DNA of 64,000 nt from Candidatus Accumulibacter cognatus (GCA_013414765.1 CP058708.1:1235553-1299552); one strand, 5' to 3'. Positions 45,472 through 55,019 are shown, counted from the stretch's first letter. Translations and numbers: made by a program. Notes: a model not told the origin generated them from the letters alone.

Positions 45472-46425
45472 TCATCCGTGTCGCCGCTGGAGCGCAGACT
45501 CTACCATGCCATTGCCGTTCTGCCGGGCACAGAAGACCACGGCGAAGACGCCGACCATGACCAGAACGATGCCGCCCAGGGCGATCGCCGAAGGCTGCTC
45601 GTCGAGAAAGACCATGCCGAGGACGGTGGAGAAGGGTGGCACCAGCGCCAGGAAGATGGCTGCACGCTGCGCGCCGAGGCGGCCGACGGCGACGGTGTAG
45701 AAATAGAGGCCGAGCAGGGCCATGCCGATGCCCTGGGCGAGGGCCTGGATGGCGAGTTCCTGCAGGCTGGCGTTGGGGATGCCCGAGTTCGGCAACGCCA
45801 GATGGACGGGCAGGAATAGAATGGTCGAGCCGACATTGACCAGCGCGGTGGCCTGCCAGGGGGTGAGGCCGGAGCGGCGCTGGGTGACGGTGAAGGTGGC
45901 GAACAGGCAGCTGGCGCCGAGGAACATCAGGTCGCCGACCCATTCGCCGGCCTGCCGGTTGAGGAAGAGGGAACTGCCGGAGATCAGCGCGACACCGGCC
46001 ACGACGGTGGCGACCCCGGCCAGCTGCCGTCCGGCCAGTGTTTCGCGGAAGACCAGCCAGGAAATGAGGGTCACGAAGATCGGCATCATGACGATCATCA
46101 GCGTGGCGATGTGGGTGACCGGAGCGCAGGTCAGGCCGGTGGCGGCGGTCCACATGAAGGGCACGCCGGCGCCGCCGAGCATGAGCAGGAGGGCGGCGGG
46201 CCTCGTCTGCCGGTAGCGGCGCAGGCTGCCGAGAAAGACCGGCCACAGGAAGAAGGCGGCCACCGAGAAGCGGATGAGCGTGACGTCGTGCGGCGGCAGC
46301 GAGGTGGTGACCGCGAAGCGGGTGGCGACCGACCAGATGGCGGTGATGACGGCGACGGCCAGGCCGGCCGCGATGCCGGCGAGGGCGTCGTTGCCGGTGA
46401 GGCGGCGCAGGAAGGCAGGGCGCAT
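45472..46425 (-). CDS. DMT-superfamily (EamA) transporter
   Basis: 317 aa with about ten helices in two EamA repeats. Visible: VITAIWSVATRFAVTTSLPP, MWTAATGLTCAPVTHIATLM, then LGLYFYTVAVGRLGAQRAAI and LGMVFLDEQPSAIALGG. ATG 46425. An exporter of small metabolites by family; substrate unknown. Adjacent to the LysR gene. Confidence 0.9.
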   Translation of the reverse strand: MRPAFLRRLTGNDALAGIAAGLAVAVITAIWSVATRFAVTTSLPPHDVTLIRFSVAAFFLWPVFLGSLRRYRQTRPAALLLMLGGAGVPFMWTAATGLTCAPVTHIATLMIVMMPIFVTLISWLVFRETLAGRQLAGVATVVAGVALISGSSLFLNRQAGEWVGDLMFLGASCLFATFTVTQRRSGLTPWQATALVNVGSTILFLPVHLALPNSGIPNASLQELAIQALAQGIGMALLGLYFYTVAVGRLGAQRAAIFLALVPPFSTVLGMVFLDEQPSAIALGGIVLVMVGVFAVVFCARQNGNGMVESALQRRHG

Positions 46426-46487
46426 GGGCGGATTCTGGGGAGTGGGCGTGCCGGCCAGCGGCGGCGTCTGGCTGGCCGGGGAGTCGA

Positions 46488-46892
46488 TCAGGCCGCCATC
46501 GCCGCGCGGATCTGCTGGATGGACTTGCCCTTGAAGCCCCAGGCCGCGATGGGCACGCGGGTGAACACCACGTAGGGCGGCAGGACGTTCTTGCCGAGCA
46601 GCGTGGTGGTGCATTCCTGGATGGCTTTCATGGCGGCCGCCATCCTGGCTTCATCGACGGCATCCTCGGCGACGTGGATGTCGATGTAGGCGCCGGTGCC
46701 TTCGACGGCCGCATCGGGCGGCTTGCCGGCAACCGACCAGGTGCCGGGTTGGTCATGCACGATGCGAACGGCGATCAGGGCCTTGGTCGCCTCCAGGTCA
46801 CGTTCGATGATGGTCGCCATTTCCTGGTGCAGGGCGGCAATGGTCGCTGGGTCGGGCTTCTTGCCGCAAAGGATGATGCTTGCGCTGGGCAT
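46488..46892 (-). CDS. Tautomerase-superfamily protein
   Basis: 134 aa. After the initiator Met comes the essential Pro (MPSASIILCGKKPD). The C-terminal half has LPPYVVFTRVPIAAWGFKG. Pro1 is the general base in 4-oxalocrotonate tautomerases and relatives. ATG 46892 after AACGAGGTAGAC. It precedes the DMT gene by 62 bp. Confidence 0.82.
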   Translation of the reverse strand: MPSASIILCGKKPDPATIAALHQEMATIIERDLEATKALIAVRIVHDQPGTWSVAGKPPDAAVEGTGAYIDIHVAEDAVDEARMAAAMKAIQECTTTLLGKNVLPPYVVFTRVPIAAWGFKGKSIQQIRAAMAA

Positions 46893-47033
46893 GTGTCTAC
46901 CTCGTTCTGTTAAGGGCTGATTCCCTGAGCAGACTCTAGACGCCGGCCTCCGCCACGGAATGACGAATTTTCATGTGGTTCATGAGCACGGCTAATCGGC
47001 GTCCGGAGTTCATGGAGGCATGCGCGACTTTGA

Positions 47034-48081
47034 TTGACCGGCGCCGGGGCATTCGGCGAACCGATCGGCGTCGTCGCCTGCATCACGCCTTGGAATTACC
47101 CCTTGCACCAGATCGTCGCCAAGGTGGTGCTGAAGCCCTCCGAGGTGGCGCCCCTGAACGCCTTCCTGCTGGCCGAGGTATTCGACGAGGCAGGCCTGCC
47201 ACCCGGCGTCTTCAATCTGGTCACCGGCTACGGCGCTTCCGTCGGCCAGCGGCTGGTCTCGCATCCGGCTGTCGACATGGTGTCCTTCACCGGTTCGACG
47301 GCGGCGGGGCGCGCCATCGGCAAGGCGACCACCGAGTTGGTCAAGCGCGTGGCCCTGGAACTCGGTGGCAAGTCGACTGCCGTCGTGCTCGACGACGCAG
47401 ACCTGCCGGCAGCGGTGCGGGCGACTGTCAGCTCGCGTTTACTCAATTCCGGGCAGACATGCACGGCGCTGACCCGGCTGATCGTGCCGCAGGGCCGCTA
47501 CGAGGAAGCAGCCCGGCTGGCGGTCGAGGCGGCTGCGCGCTTCACGCTCGGCGATCCGAACGACGACGCGACGCGGCTGGGGCCGTTCGTGTCGCGGGCG
47601 CAACGGGAGGGGCTGCAGGTCTTCATCCGCAGGGCATCGAATCAGGTGCCGAGTTGCTGGCGGGCGGCGCGGAGCCACCGCCCCCGCAGACGACCGGCTA
47701 TTTCTGCCAGCCCACGGTTTTCGGTCGCGTCGCGCCCGACAGCATTCTCGACCTGAAGGAAATATTCGGCCCGGTGCCATCGCCCCTTACCTATCCGGAC
47801 GGGGACGACGGGGACGACGAGGCGGCGCTGGCTATCGCCAACGGCAAGGTCCATGGTCTGGCCGGTGCCGTCTGCTCGCAGGATCTGGCACGGGCCAGCG
47901 CTGTCGCCGCGAAGATGCGGGCCGGACAGGTCGACATCAATGTCGGGCAGATCATGGCGCGGCCTTCAATATCCAGGCCCCGTTCGGCGGTTTCAGGCAG
48001 TCCGGAAACCGCCGGGAGATGGCTGTGTCCGGCATCGAGGAGTTCTCCGAACTGAAGGCCGCCCAGATGCCTGCCGCCTGA
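47034..48081 (+). pseudogene. Aldehyde dehydrogenase remnant
   Basis: Starts inside the protein at [20 protein letters not shown], so about 130 residues are missing. The segment between IVAKV and VLKPSEV is deleted. [29 protein letters not shown] and the catalytic Cys in [10 protein letters not shown] remain in the first frame. Frameshifts near 47640 (before [11 protein letters not shown]) and 47960 (before FNIQAPFGGFRQSGN) break the rest. It lies directly upstream of enoyl-CoA hydratase paralogue 2. Confidence 0.9.
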
Positions 48082-48251
48082 AGCGGGCCGGGGGCGGCGG
48101 CAGCCGCGTTCCCCCGGGGCGGGAAGTCTGCGCCATGACGTTCAACATTCCTCATGCGGCCTTGCGTATCTTTCATCGCAGGCTGTTTTGAACTGAATAA
48201 GCTGTTCCTCGGCAACAACCGAATAATCACTTTGTGGATGGAGGAAGACCG

Positions 48252-49037
48252 ATGAACAGCAATGCAGTCGTACTGTACGAAAAGCGCGACAGCGTCGCCT
48301 ATTTGACCCTGAACCGTCCGGAGGCGCTGAATGCGCTGAGTCAGGAGGTGCTGACCCGCCTTTCCGCGCTGCTGGAAGAGATCAGGAGGGACGATTCGCT
48401 TCGCGCGGTGATCATCACCGGCGCCGGCCGCAAGGCATTCTCGGCCGGCGCGGACATCAAGTACCTCAGCCAGTCGACGCCGATGAAGGTGCGCGAGTTT
48501 TCGCAACTCGCGGTGACGGTCGCCAACCAGATCGAGAATCTGGGCAAGGTGGTGGTGGCCGCCCTGAACGGCTACACCTTCGGCGGCGGCCTGGAAATCG
48601 CCGAGTCCTGCATGATCCGTGTTGCCGTGAAATCCAGCCACCTGGGTCACCCCGAGGTGAGCATCGGCGCTGTGGCCGGTTTTGGCGGGACGACACGCCT
48701 GGCGCGTCTGGTCGGCCGGGGTCGGGCAGCGGAAATGCTGCTGCGCGGGCGCAATGTCCCCGCCGATGAGGCGCTGCAGATCGGCCTCGTGCAGTTCGTC
48801 GTCGACGATGACCGGCTGATGGCGGAGACGGAAGCGATAGTCGATGACATCCTTGCCAAGTCGCCCAGCGCGGTAAAGCTGACTTGGGAGGCCTTGCATC
48901 GCGGCCTGAACATGACGCTGGAAGAGTCCGCCGCGCTCGGCGCCGACTTCTTCGGGCTGGTCGCTTCGACCGAGGATTTCCGCATCGGCACCCGGGCATT
49001 CGTCGAAAAGACCAAGCCTTGCTATGTCGGCTACTGA
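48252..49037 (+). CDS. Enoyl-CoA hydratase/isomerase family protein (paralogue 2)
   Basis: 261 aa; ATG 48252 follows GGAGGAAGACCG. Crotonase motifs: LNRPEALNALS, SAGADIKYLSQ and NGYTFGGGLEIAE with the HPEVSIGAVAGFGGT loop. Strongly similar to paralogue 1 at 41501 throughout, including TEDFRIGTRAFVEKTKP. Likely a duplicated acyl-CoA hydratase; the former partner ALDH just upstream has decayed. Confidence 0.9.
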   Translation: MNSNAVVLYEKRDSVAYLTLNRPEALNALSQEVLTRLSALLEEIRRDDSLRAVIITGAGRKAFSAGADIKYLSQSTPMKVREFSQLAVTVANQIENLGKVVVAALNGYTFGGGLEIAESCMIRVAVKSSHLGHPEVSIGAVAGFGGTTRLARLVGRGRAAEMLLRGRNVPADEALQIGLVQFVVDDDRLMAETEAIVDDILAKSPSAVKLTWEALHRGLNMTLEESAALGADFFGLVASTEDFRIGTRAFVEKTKPCYVGY

Positions 49038-49115
49038 GCGGGGAGTTTTCTGAAAGGCACAAGCGCCCGGGCTTGCCGGACGCTTCAGGTTGCCGGGCTG
49101 CGCGGGGCCCGGCGG

Positions 49116-49607
49116 CTAATCCGGGGCGTCTGCGGTGGGCGCCAGTTCGAGTTCCGGCTGGCACTCGATGGCCGTCTTCACCGAATTGGCAATGAAACAG
49201 AGCTCATGGGCGCGGTGATGCATGGCGCGGTGTTCGTCCTCTGTCGGCAGACGCGGGCCGGAGAAGGTGACTTTGGGGCGCAGTAACACCTCGGTCACGG
49301 CGATCCGGTTGTCGTCATTCCTTCTCATGACACCGCAAGCGTTGTCCACGTAGCGATCGACGCAGTACTTCCGCTTCGAGGCGATGACGAAAAACCACAG
49401 CATGTGGCAACTCGCCAGCGACGCGACGAAGGCTTCTTCCGGATCGATGCCGAATTCGTCCGACATCGGTGTCGGCAGCACCTGTGGCGATGACGATGCG
49501 ACGAAGGTTTGTCCGCCATCGAAGGCAATCCGATGGCGGCGGCTGAACGTTCCCGATTCGAAATTCTGGTCTCCCCGCTCCCAGGCGAGATTGGCGACGT
49601 AATGCAT
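49116..49607 (-). CDS. OsmC-family peroxidase-like protein
   Basis: 163 aa. FGIDPEEAFVASLASCHMLW holds the reactive Cys environment of OsmC/Ohr proteins. HHRAHELCFIANSVKT gives the second Cys. Thiol-dependent hydroperoxide reduction is the family role. ATG 49607. Confidence 0.85.
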   Translation of the reverse strand: MHYVANLAWERGDQNFESGTFSRRHRIAFDGGQTFVASSSPQVLPTPMSDEFGIDPEEAFVASLASCHMLWFFVIASKRKYCVDRYVDNACGVMRRNDDNRIAVTEVLLRPKVTFSGPRLPTEDEHRAMHHRAHELCFIANSVKTAIECQPELELAPTADAPD

Positions 49608-49849
49608 GGCACCTCCGTGCTAACCGTTATTTGCCAAGGAATCCGCATTGGCCGGAAATCCCACTCTATCGACGTGCTAACAGGCGGTGGTGAACAAATC
49701 GGATGCTCCGGATGAAAGAGTCTCATGCCGTCCGCCCGGCGCCGGTGTCTCTTCGGAAAGTCGCTTCCCGGCAAGGCTGCGCCACAGACCGGAGGAGCCG
49801 GAAAAATTGCAAACTCGACTGTTCGACTGAAACGAAGGCAAGGATCGAT

Positions 49850-50080
49850 ATGAGCCCTGAACAACGGATTCTGGAACTCGGCATTCAACTTCCCGCCGCC
49901 AAGCCGCCGGCCGGCAACTATGTGCCGGTCATTCGGACGGGCAATCTCCATTTCACCTCCGGCCGAGCGCCGCAGGCGGTGAATGGCAGCCCGGCCAAGA
50001 GGAGGCTGGGGCAGGAGTATTCGGTCGAAGACGGCTACGCGCTGGCGCGTTCGGCCTGTATCGACTTGCTCGCGATGAAG
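49850..50080 (+). pseudogene. RidA-family protein, N-terminal fragment
   Basis: MSPEQRILELGIQLPAAKPP and the following GNYVPVIRTGNLHFTSGRAP then YALARSACIDLLA match the first ~75 residues of the YjgF-like RidA subfamily. After ACIDLLA the frame runs into a reversed GGDEF fragment, losing the second half. Ribosome site and start are intact, so a stub could be made. Confidence 0.8.
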
Positions 50081-50333
50081 ATCAGTACGCGATTCAGACC
50101 ATCCAGTTTTTCCGGAAAGAGTACCAGTACCGTGTCGGCCGCAGTGACGAGAGGGCCCAGCTCATCATGGGCCGCGGCCTCGATCGCCGCAACGCCAATG
50201 CTTACGGTAAGGCGATGCCCGGAGGGCGATCCGGCGCGATCCTGCATCAGCGACTCGATCTGCATGCGCAGCCGCTCGGCGACGCGTCCGGCCTGCGCGT
50301 ACGAGCCCCACCGGATGGCCAGAACACCGTTTC
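50081..50333 (-). pseudogene. GGDEF-domain fragment
   Basis: Minus strand: AGRVAERLRMQIESLMQDRA, GHRLTVSIGVAAIEAAAHDE and LVTAADTVLV correspond to the C-terminal half of a GGDEF domain (LTVSIGVA is diagnostic). Both ends are cut. The end shares 55 bp with 26117-26171. Confidence 0.78.
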
Positions 50334-50464
50334 CGATCTTCTCCGACGGAGTCGCGCGGCACGACCGCGATCACTACAAGGTGACCCTGCTGTCGTCGGA
50401 TGAAATCCCGGGAAGCTTCAAGGGGAAGAATCCGACGAAGGAAAGCGTCTGGGGGCTTGCGTGA
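50334..50464 (+). pseudogene. Thiopurine methyltransferase C-terminal fragment (duplicate)
   Basis: Encodes HYKVTLLSSDEIPGSFKGK-like sequence and ESVWGLA-stop; it is a diverged copy of the last ~42 codons of tpm at 52326-52958, and the homology continues ~25 bp past the stop. It is joined directly to the GGDEF fragment. Confidence 0.85.
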
Positions 50465-51036
50465 GCATGCCGGCTTGCAGGCCCAGGGAAACCAGCCAGA
50501 CTGTCCGGCCGCTGGTCCATCGGCAGGTTTCGGGTCAGGCCATCATGTCCCGGTTACCTGCCTCGCGGACTCGTGAAGGCGCGAACCGCAGACCCCCGCG
50601 CCACAGGCACCCTTTCGTGCCTGTCCCTGCCCCGATGCCGTTGCGGCGAGGACGGTGGGCCCTCCCGTTAGCCGTCCCGATCACCAATGCCAGCGCGTAG
50701 GTTGGGCTGAGGCACGAAGCCCAACACCCCCTAACCCGGCAACGCCCTCTTGGAATGTTGGGCTTCCTTCGTCAGCCCAACCTACGCGCTGCGGGAAGCG
50801 GCCGGTCAATGCGATACCGATCCGCTAGCGCAGCCGGGTCACGAGTTCGCATTCGATCAGCGGATCGCGTGGTGGCGGAGGACTGCGCATGCCTCCAGAC
50901 GGTCATGGTAAGACAGCGGATGCTGCATGGCGCAACGAGCGATCGCGAACAGATTGCTTCTTGACGATGGCTTGCTGGTGCGCAGATACTTCCCGCATGG
51001 CGGTTGAATTTCCTATCCTTTGAACAGGAGATTGCG
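50465..51036. other. Gene-free stretch before the GST gene
   Basis: No credible gene. It includes a 99-bp interrupted palindrome (50692-50790) and the GST ribosome site. Short frames with high Arg/Pro content are noise. Confidence 0.5.
50692..50790. repeat. Interrupted palindromic repeat
   Basis: AGCGCGTAGGTTGGGCTGAG ... GAAGCCCAACA and its near-perfect complement (TGTTGGGCTTC ... CAGCCCAACCTACGCGCT) surround ~29 bp. GTAGGTTGGGCTGAG..GAAGCCCAAC is a style of dispersed intergenic repeat found in many proteobacteria. It could fold into a long hairpin. Confidence 0.75.
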
Positions 51037-51681
51037 ATGGGTCTGACGCTGTACTCGATGTCTGGTTCGCCCTATGCGTGGCGGGTGGCGCTGGCGCTGG
51101 AGCACAAGGGGATTCCGTATACGGTGCGCGTGCTGTCGTTAGACGCCGGTGACTTCAAGGATCCGGCGTTCGCGGCACTGAACCCGCGTCGACGCGTACC
51201 GGTGATCGTCGACGGCGAGTTCGTACTCTACGAGTCGGCGGCCATCGTCGAGTACCTCGACGAAGCCTATCCCGACATGCCGCGCCTTTTCGCCCCGCAG
51301 GTGCGCGAACGCGCGCTGCAGCGCCGGCTCGTGCGCGAGGCCGACCAGTACGTCGGCAATGCGGTCGAGACGCTGGTCGAGACGGTGCTCTTCACCGCCG
51401 CCGAGCAGCGCTCGATCGAGCGCATCGGGTCGGGTTGGGCGGCGCTGCGCACCGAGCTCGGACGCTGGGAAGCGGTGATCGCCGGCCAACACCTCGCCGG
51501 CGCGCTGTCGGCGGCCGATTTCACCCTCTATCCACTGCTGGCACTGGCACGCCGGATCGAGCGGCGGGTGCCCGAAGCGGTGGGCGCCGATCCCATCGGG
51601 CCGCAACTGGCGGCCTGGATGGAGCGCATGCACGCGCTACCGATCGTGCAACGGACCTGGCCGCCGCACTGGAAGCCGTAG
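51037..51681 (+). CDS. Glutathione S-transferase
   Basis: 214 aa. Thioredoxin-fold N-domain: LTLYSMSGSPYAWRVALALE (catalytic Ser/Cys position), RRRVPVIVDGEFVLYESAAI (cis-Pro and GSH-binding ES). C-domain with LSAADFTLYPLLALARR. ATG 51037 has AGGAG seven bases upstream. Detoxification or reductive role; substrate unknown. Confidence 0.92.
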   Translation: MGLTLYSMSGSPYAWRVALALEHKGIPYTVRVLSLDAGDFKDPAFAALNPRRRVPVIVDGEFVLYESAAIVEYLDEAYPDMPRLFAPQVRERALQRRLVREADQYVGNAVETLVETVLFTAAEQRSIERIGSGWAALRTELGRWEAVIAGQHLAGALSAADFTLYPLLALARRIERRVPEAVGADPIGPQLAAWMERMHALPIVQRTWPPHWKP

Positions 51682-51850
51682 TCAGCTGTTCTGGTCTGCA
51701 GCCCGGCACCAGCTGCCCTCGCCCAGCCGCTGGTGCGGCCGGAAGCCGGCCTTGTAGTTCATCTTCTCGCTGCCGGCAATCCAGTAGCCCAAATTGACCC
51801 GGCTCTGCCACAGGAACTGGGTATACTGGGCGACGCTACCCTGGGCCATG
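51682..51850 (-). pseudogene. Bpt (leucyl/arginyl protein transferase) C-terminal fragment
   Basis: NLGYWIAGSEKMNYKAGFRP is the conserved C-terminal block of aspartate/glutamate leucyltransferase (LYLGYWI..S.KM.YKA.F.P). The upstream part of the protein is absent or unrecognisable. It is convergent with the GST gene. Confidence 0.75.
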
Positions 51851-52060
51851 CCGCTGGCGTGACGGGTGGACGTGAAAAGGCCCATCTCGCGGTTGACGCA
51901 GGCCACGGCTGACGACCCGGAGCGCGCACGGGCCTCCAGGCGGCAACCCGGCCGATCCCGCTGGATGGACGGGTTGCCCTGGAAGTATTGCCTCCTGCCG
52001 CCAGTCCCGGCAACAACCGCAGGGGTGGCGTGAAGTTTTGTCAGTCAATCAGAGGGGACG

Positions 52061-52237
52061 CACTACGAGCGCCGCGCCGGCCAGCTTGCCCAGGCCCGCG
52101 TGATCGACGAGGAACTCGAGCGGTCCCGCTGGCTGCTCGAGGAATGGCGCGTGCAGCTCTACGCGCAGGAACTGTGCACACCGGTGCCGGTCTCGGTGAA
52201 GCGGCTGCAAAGGCGGTGGGAGGGAATGGGACGATAG
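52061..52237 (+). pseudogene. HrpA helicase C-terminal fragment
   Basis: 59 codons reading ERSRWLLEEWRVQLYAQELC then TPVPVSVKRLQRRWE to a stop, the extreme C-terminus of ATP-dependent RNA helicase HrpA (RWLLEELRVSLFAQEL.TP.PVS.KRL). The rest of the gene is missing on the left. Confidence 0.78.
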
Positions 52238-52325
52238 GATACGCCGCGCCGTGGCGCGGCGAGGGTCAATCTCGAACGCCGGGCCGGCTTGGGCTACCCC
52301 GGCGACACATGATGGAAGAAGAACG

Positions 52326-52958
52326 ATGGACGCGGATTTCTGGCACGGCAAATGGGCAAAAAACGAGATCGGGTTTCACGAGAGCGCGGCCAACCCGCTG
52401 CTGGTGCGGCACTTTCCGGCGCTCGGACTGACCGACGGCGCGCGCGTCTTCGTGCCGCTCTGCGGCAAGACGCTCGACATCCCCTGGCTGCTCGACAAGG
52501 GCCACCCGGTGGTCGGTGTCGAACTGAGCCCGCTCGCCGTCGAGCAACTGTTCAACGAACTCGGCGTCGATCCGGACATCACCCCCTGCGGACCACTCCG
52601 GCGCTACAGCGCGCCCGACCTCGACATCTACCTCGGCGACTTCTTCGCGCTCTCGGCCGACCGGCTCGGCCCCGTCGATGCGACCTACGACCGCGCCGCG
52701 CTGGTCGCGCTGCCGGAACCGATGCGCGAGCGCTACGCCGCGCACCTGAGGACGATCACCAAACGCGCGCCGCAACTCCTGATCTGCTTCGAATACGAAC
52801 CGCAGCTGATGGCCGGCCCACCGTTCCCGATCTTCGCCGACGAAGTTGCTCGCCATTACCGCGACCACTACAAGGTGAGCCTGCTGTCGTCGGAGGAGAT
52901 CCCGGGAGGCTTCAAAGGGAAGATTCCGGCGAAGGAAAGCGTCTGGCGGCTTGCGTGA
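52326..52958 (+). CDS. tpm: Thiopurine S-methyltransferase
   Basis: 210-aa SAM-dependent methyltransferase. MDADFWHGKWAKNEIGFHES is the TPMT opening; VFVPLCGKTLDIPWL is the SAM site; VGVELSPLAVEQLF follows. In bacteria TPMT methylates selenite, tellurite or thiols. ATG 52326 with GGAAGAAGAA upstream. A second, truncated copy of its 3' end is at 50334. Confidence 0.93.
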   Translation: MDADFWHGKWAKNEIGFHESAANPLLVRHFPALGLTDGARVFVPLCGKTLDIPWLLDKGHPVVGVELSPLAVEQLFNELGVDPDITPCGPLRRYSAPDLDIYLGDFFALSADRLGPVDATYDRAALVALPEPMRERYAAHLRTITKRAPQLLICFEYEPQLMAGPPFPIFADEVARHYRDHYKVSLLSSEEIPGGFKGKIPAKESVWRLA

Positions 52959-53200
52959 GCACCCCGGCTTGCAGGCCAAGGACAGCCAATCGGCCATTGC
53001 TGCCGCGGGATGATCGCGCTCGATCAGGCAGTAGTGGGCCCATGATCTGCCGTTCATTCTTTAGTCGACTCGAACGGAAGTAGCTTCGCTGGCCTGTGAA
53101 CTGTCTACTGCAGTCGGCGCAATTCACTGCGTGCCGGCATGTCGAGGCGATCCGCGATGCCTTGATGGCGGCTGTAGTCGGACAGATCGTGGAAGGTCGA

Positions 53201-53458
53201 TCAGCCCCCGCTCAGGGCCTGCACGATCATCAATTCGCCATCCGTATCGAGCGGCGTCGCCAGGTCGAAGACCATCTCCCGCTTCCAGAAAATCCTCATG
53301 TGGCGGCGGATCGCGCCCTGCTCGTCGACCATGCGAAAACGGATCCCCGGGTACTGTCGTTCGAGGTCCCCGAGCACCTCGGCGACGGTCCTCCCCTCGG
53401 CCTGGACCCAGGACGTACCCGTGTAAGACTGCAAGGCGCTCGGAATCAGGACGCGCAT
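53201..53458 (-). CDS. MoaD/ThiS-family small sulfur-carrier-like protein
   Basis: 85 aa beta-grasp protein: MRVLIPSALQSYTG, GRTVAEVLGDLERQYPGIRF, and the C-terminus IVQALSGG ending in the Gly-Gly that is adenylated or thiocarboxylated in MoaD/ThiS. It lies 7 bp after the GFA gene. In ECF42-type clusters such genes accompany the beta-propeller gene upstream. Confidence 0.85.
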   Translation of the reverse strand: MRVLIPSALQSYTGTSWVQAEGRTVAEVLGDLERQYPGIRFRMVDEQGAIRRHMRIFWKREMVFDLATPLDTDGELMIVQALSGG

Positions 53459-53465
53459 GGACGCC

Positions 53466-53813
53466 TCAGAGCGAACGCCCGTCGAAGTGCTGCACCGGCA
53501 GGTCGGCGTACTGCACGCCTTCCAGGCAGCGGACATTGACCGCCGCCATCGGCCGACCGGAAGGGTCGGCGCCCTCGCCGAACGGGTGGATGCCGCAGCG
53601 CGCGCAGAAACGGTGCTGGATACGCGCCTTGCCGAAGGCATACGTCGACAGATTCTCCTCGGGAGTCAGCAGGCGCAGTTGCTCGCGCGGCACGAACCAC
53701 ATCAGCATCCCTTTGCGCGAACAGATCGAACAGTTGCATTCGGTGACTTTGGTCAACTCGCCCTCGACTTCGAACGCGACCTGCCCGCAATGACAACTTC
53801 CCTTGTATTTCAT
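53466..53813 (-). CDS. GFA-family protein
   Basis: 115 aa: MKYKGSCHCGQVAFEVEGEL, CNCSICSRKGMLMWFV and HRFCARCGIHPFGEGAD supply the zinc cysteines of the CENP-V/GFA fold. A GGAGG lies just upstream of the start. Member of the ECF42 gene run. Confidence 0.88.
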   Translation of the reverse strand: MKYKGSCHCGQVAFEVEGELTKVTECNCSICSRKGMLMWFVPREQLRLLTPEENLSTYAFGKARIQHRFCARCGIHPFGEGADPSGRPMAAVNVRCLEGVQYADLPVQHFDGRSL

Positions 53814-53879
53814 GATCCACCTCCTTCCTTGGTCTTCCTCTGGTACCGGGCCCCGCTGCCTGAACGGCGCCCGGCCCGG

Positions 53880-55019
53880 CTATGCACAGGTCACCGCTTC
53901 CAGCGCGTAGATTTCCGGCAGATGGCGCGCCAGGACTTCCCAATGGGCGCCCTCGTCACGGCTCAGCCATAGTTCACCGCTCGTCGTTCCGAAGTACAGG
54001 CCCACGGTGTCGGCGCGATCGGCGCACATCGCCTGCCGCTTCACCGTCCACCACGCCTGTTCGCGAGGCAGCCCGTCGTCATGGCGCTGCCAGGTCTCGC
54101 CGCCGTCGCGCGTCGCATACACCGCCGGCCGGCCGCCCGGACTGACGCGCGGCCAGACGTCGGAGCCGTCCATCGGCAGCACCCAGGCCGCCTTGTCGTC
54201 GCGCGGGTGCACGACCATCGGGAAACCGATGTCGCCAACCTCCTTGGGCATCGCCTCGCCGATCCGCCGCCAGCGTTTGCCAGGCCGATCGAGCCGGTAG
54301 ATGCCGCAATGGTTCTGCTGGTAGAGCCGGTCGGGATTCGTCGGGCAGATGCGCACGCAGTGCGGGTCGTGGAAGACCACGTTGCCCGGATCGAAGCCGC
54401 CGACCACCTGCATGCCCTCGACCAGCGGCGCGAAGCTCTGCCCGCCGTCGGTCGATTCATGCACGCCGCCGCCCGACATCGCGAAGTACAGGTGCTTCGG
54501 GTCACGCGGATCGACAATGATCGAATGCAGCTTCGGGCCGTCCGGCGTGCCGTCCTGCACGGTCCCGAACCACTGGCGGTAGGTCGGATCGTCGTTGATG
54601 CACGAGAATGGCGCCCAGGAAACGCCGCCATCCTCCGAGCGGAACAGGCCCTGCGGCGAGGTCCCGGCGTACCAGACGCCGGGTTCGCTCGCATGCGCGG
54701 GCGCCAGCCAGAACGTGTGGTCGACGCTGCGCGCCTCGAGCCCGTTCTTCGCGGGGCCGAAGGCCGGCGGTTTGGAGGCTTCCCTCCAGCTCCTGCCGCA
54801 GTCGATCGAGCGGAAGATCGTCGGCCCGAGGTGGCCGGTCTTGGCGGCCGCCAGCAGGGTGCGTCCGTCGCGCGGGTCGAGCACCAGGTGGTTGATGATG
54901 TGGCCGAGGAAGTGCGGCCCGTCGGTCCGCCACGTCCGTCGGCCGGCATCGCCGTGGAACAGCCATGCGCCCTTGCGCGTGGCGACCAGCAGGACCAGCT
55001 TCCCCGTTGGGTTCATCAT
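53880..55019 (-). CDS. Sialidase-like beta-propeller protein (VPS10/YCF48 type)
   Basis: 379 aa. Repeats of the Asp-box type recur: SIDCGRSWREA, SEDGGVSWAPF, STDGGQSFAPL, TRDGGETWQRH and SRDEGAHWEVL, spaced as in six- or seven-blade propellers. No signal peptide, so cytosolic. ATG 55019 overlaps the stop of the YCII gene (ATGA), so the pair is coupled. Enzymatic sialidase residues are not evident; role unknown. Confidence 0.88.
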   Translation of the reverse strand: MMNPTGKLVLLVATRKGAWLFHGDAGRRTWRTDGPHFLGHIINHLVLDPRDGRTLLAAAKTGHLGPTIFRSIDCGRSWREASKPPAFGPAKNGLEARSVDHTFWLAPAHASEPGVWYAGTSPQGLFRSEDGGVSWAPFSCINDDPTYRQWFGTVQDGTPDGPKLHSIIVDPRDPKHLYFAMSGGGVHESTDGGQSFAPLVEGMQVVGGFDPGNVVFHDPHCVRICPTNPDRLYQQNHCGIYRLDRPGKRWRRIGEAMPKEVGDIGFPMVVHPRDDKAAWVLPMDGSDVWPRVSPGGRPAVYATRDGGETWQRHDDGLPREQAWWTVKRQAMCADRADTVGLYFGTTSGELWLSRDEGAHWEVLARHLPEIYALEAVTCA

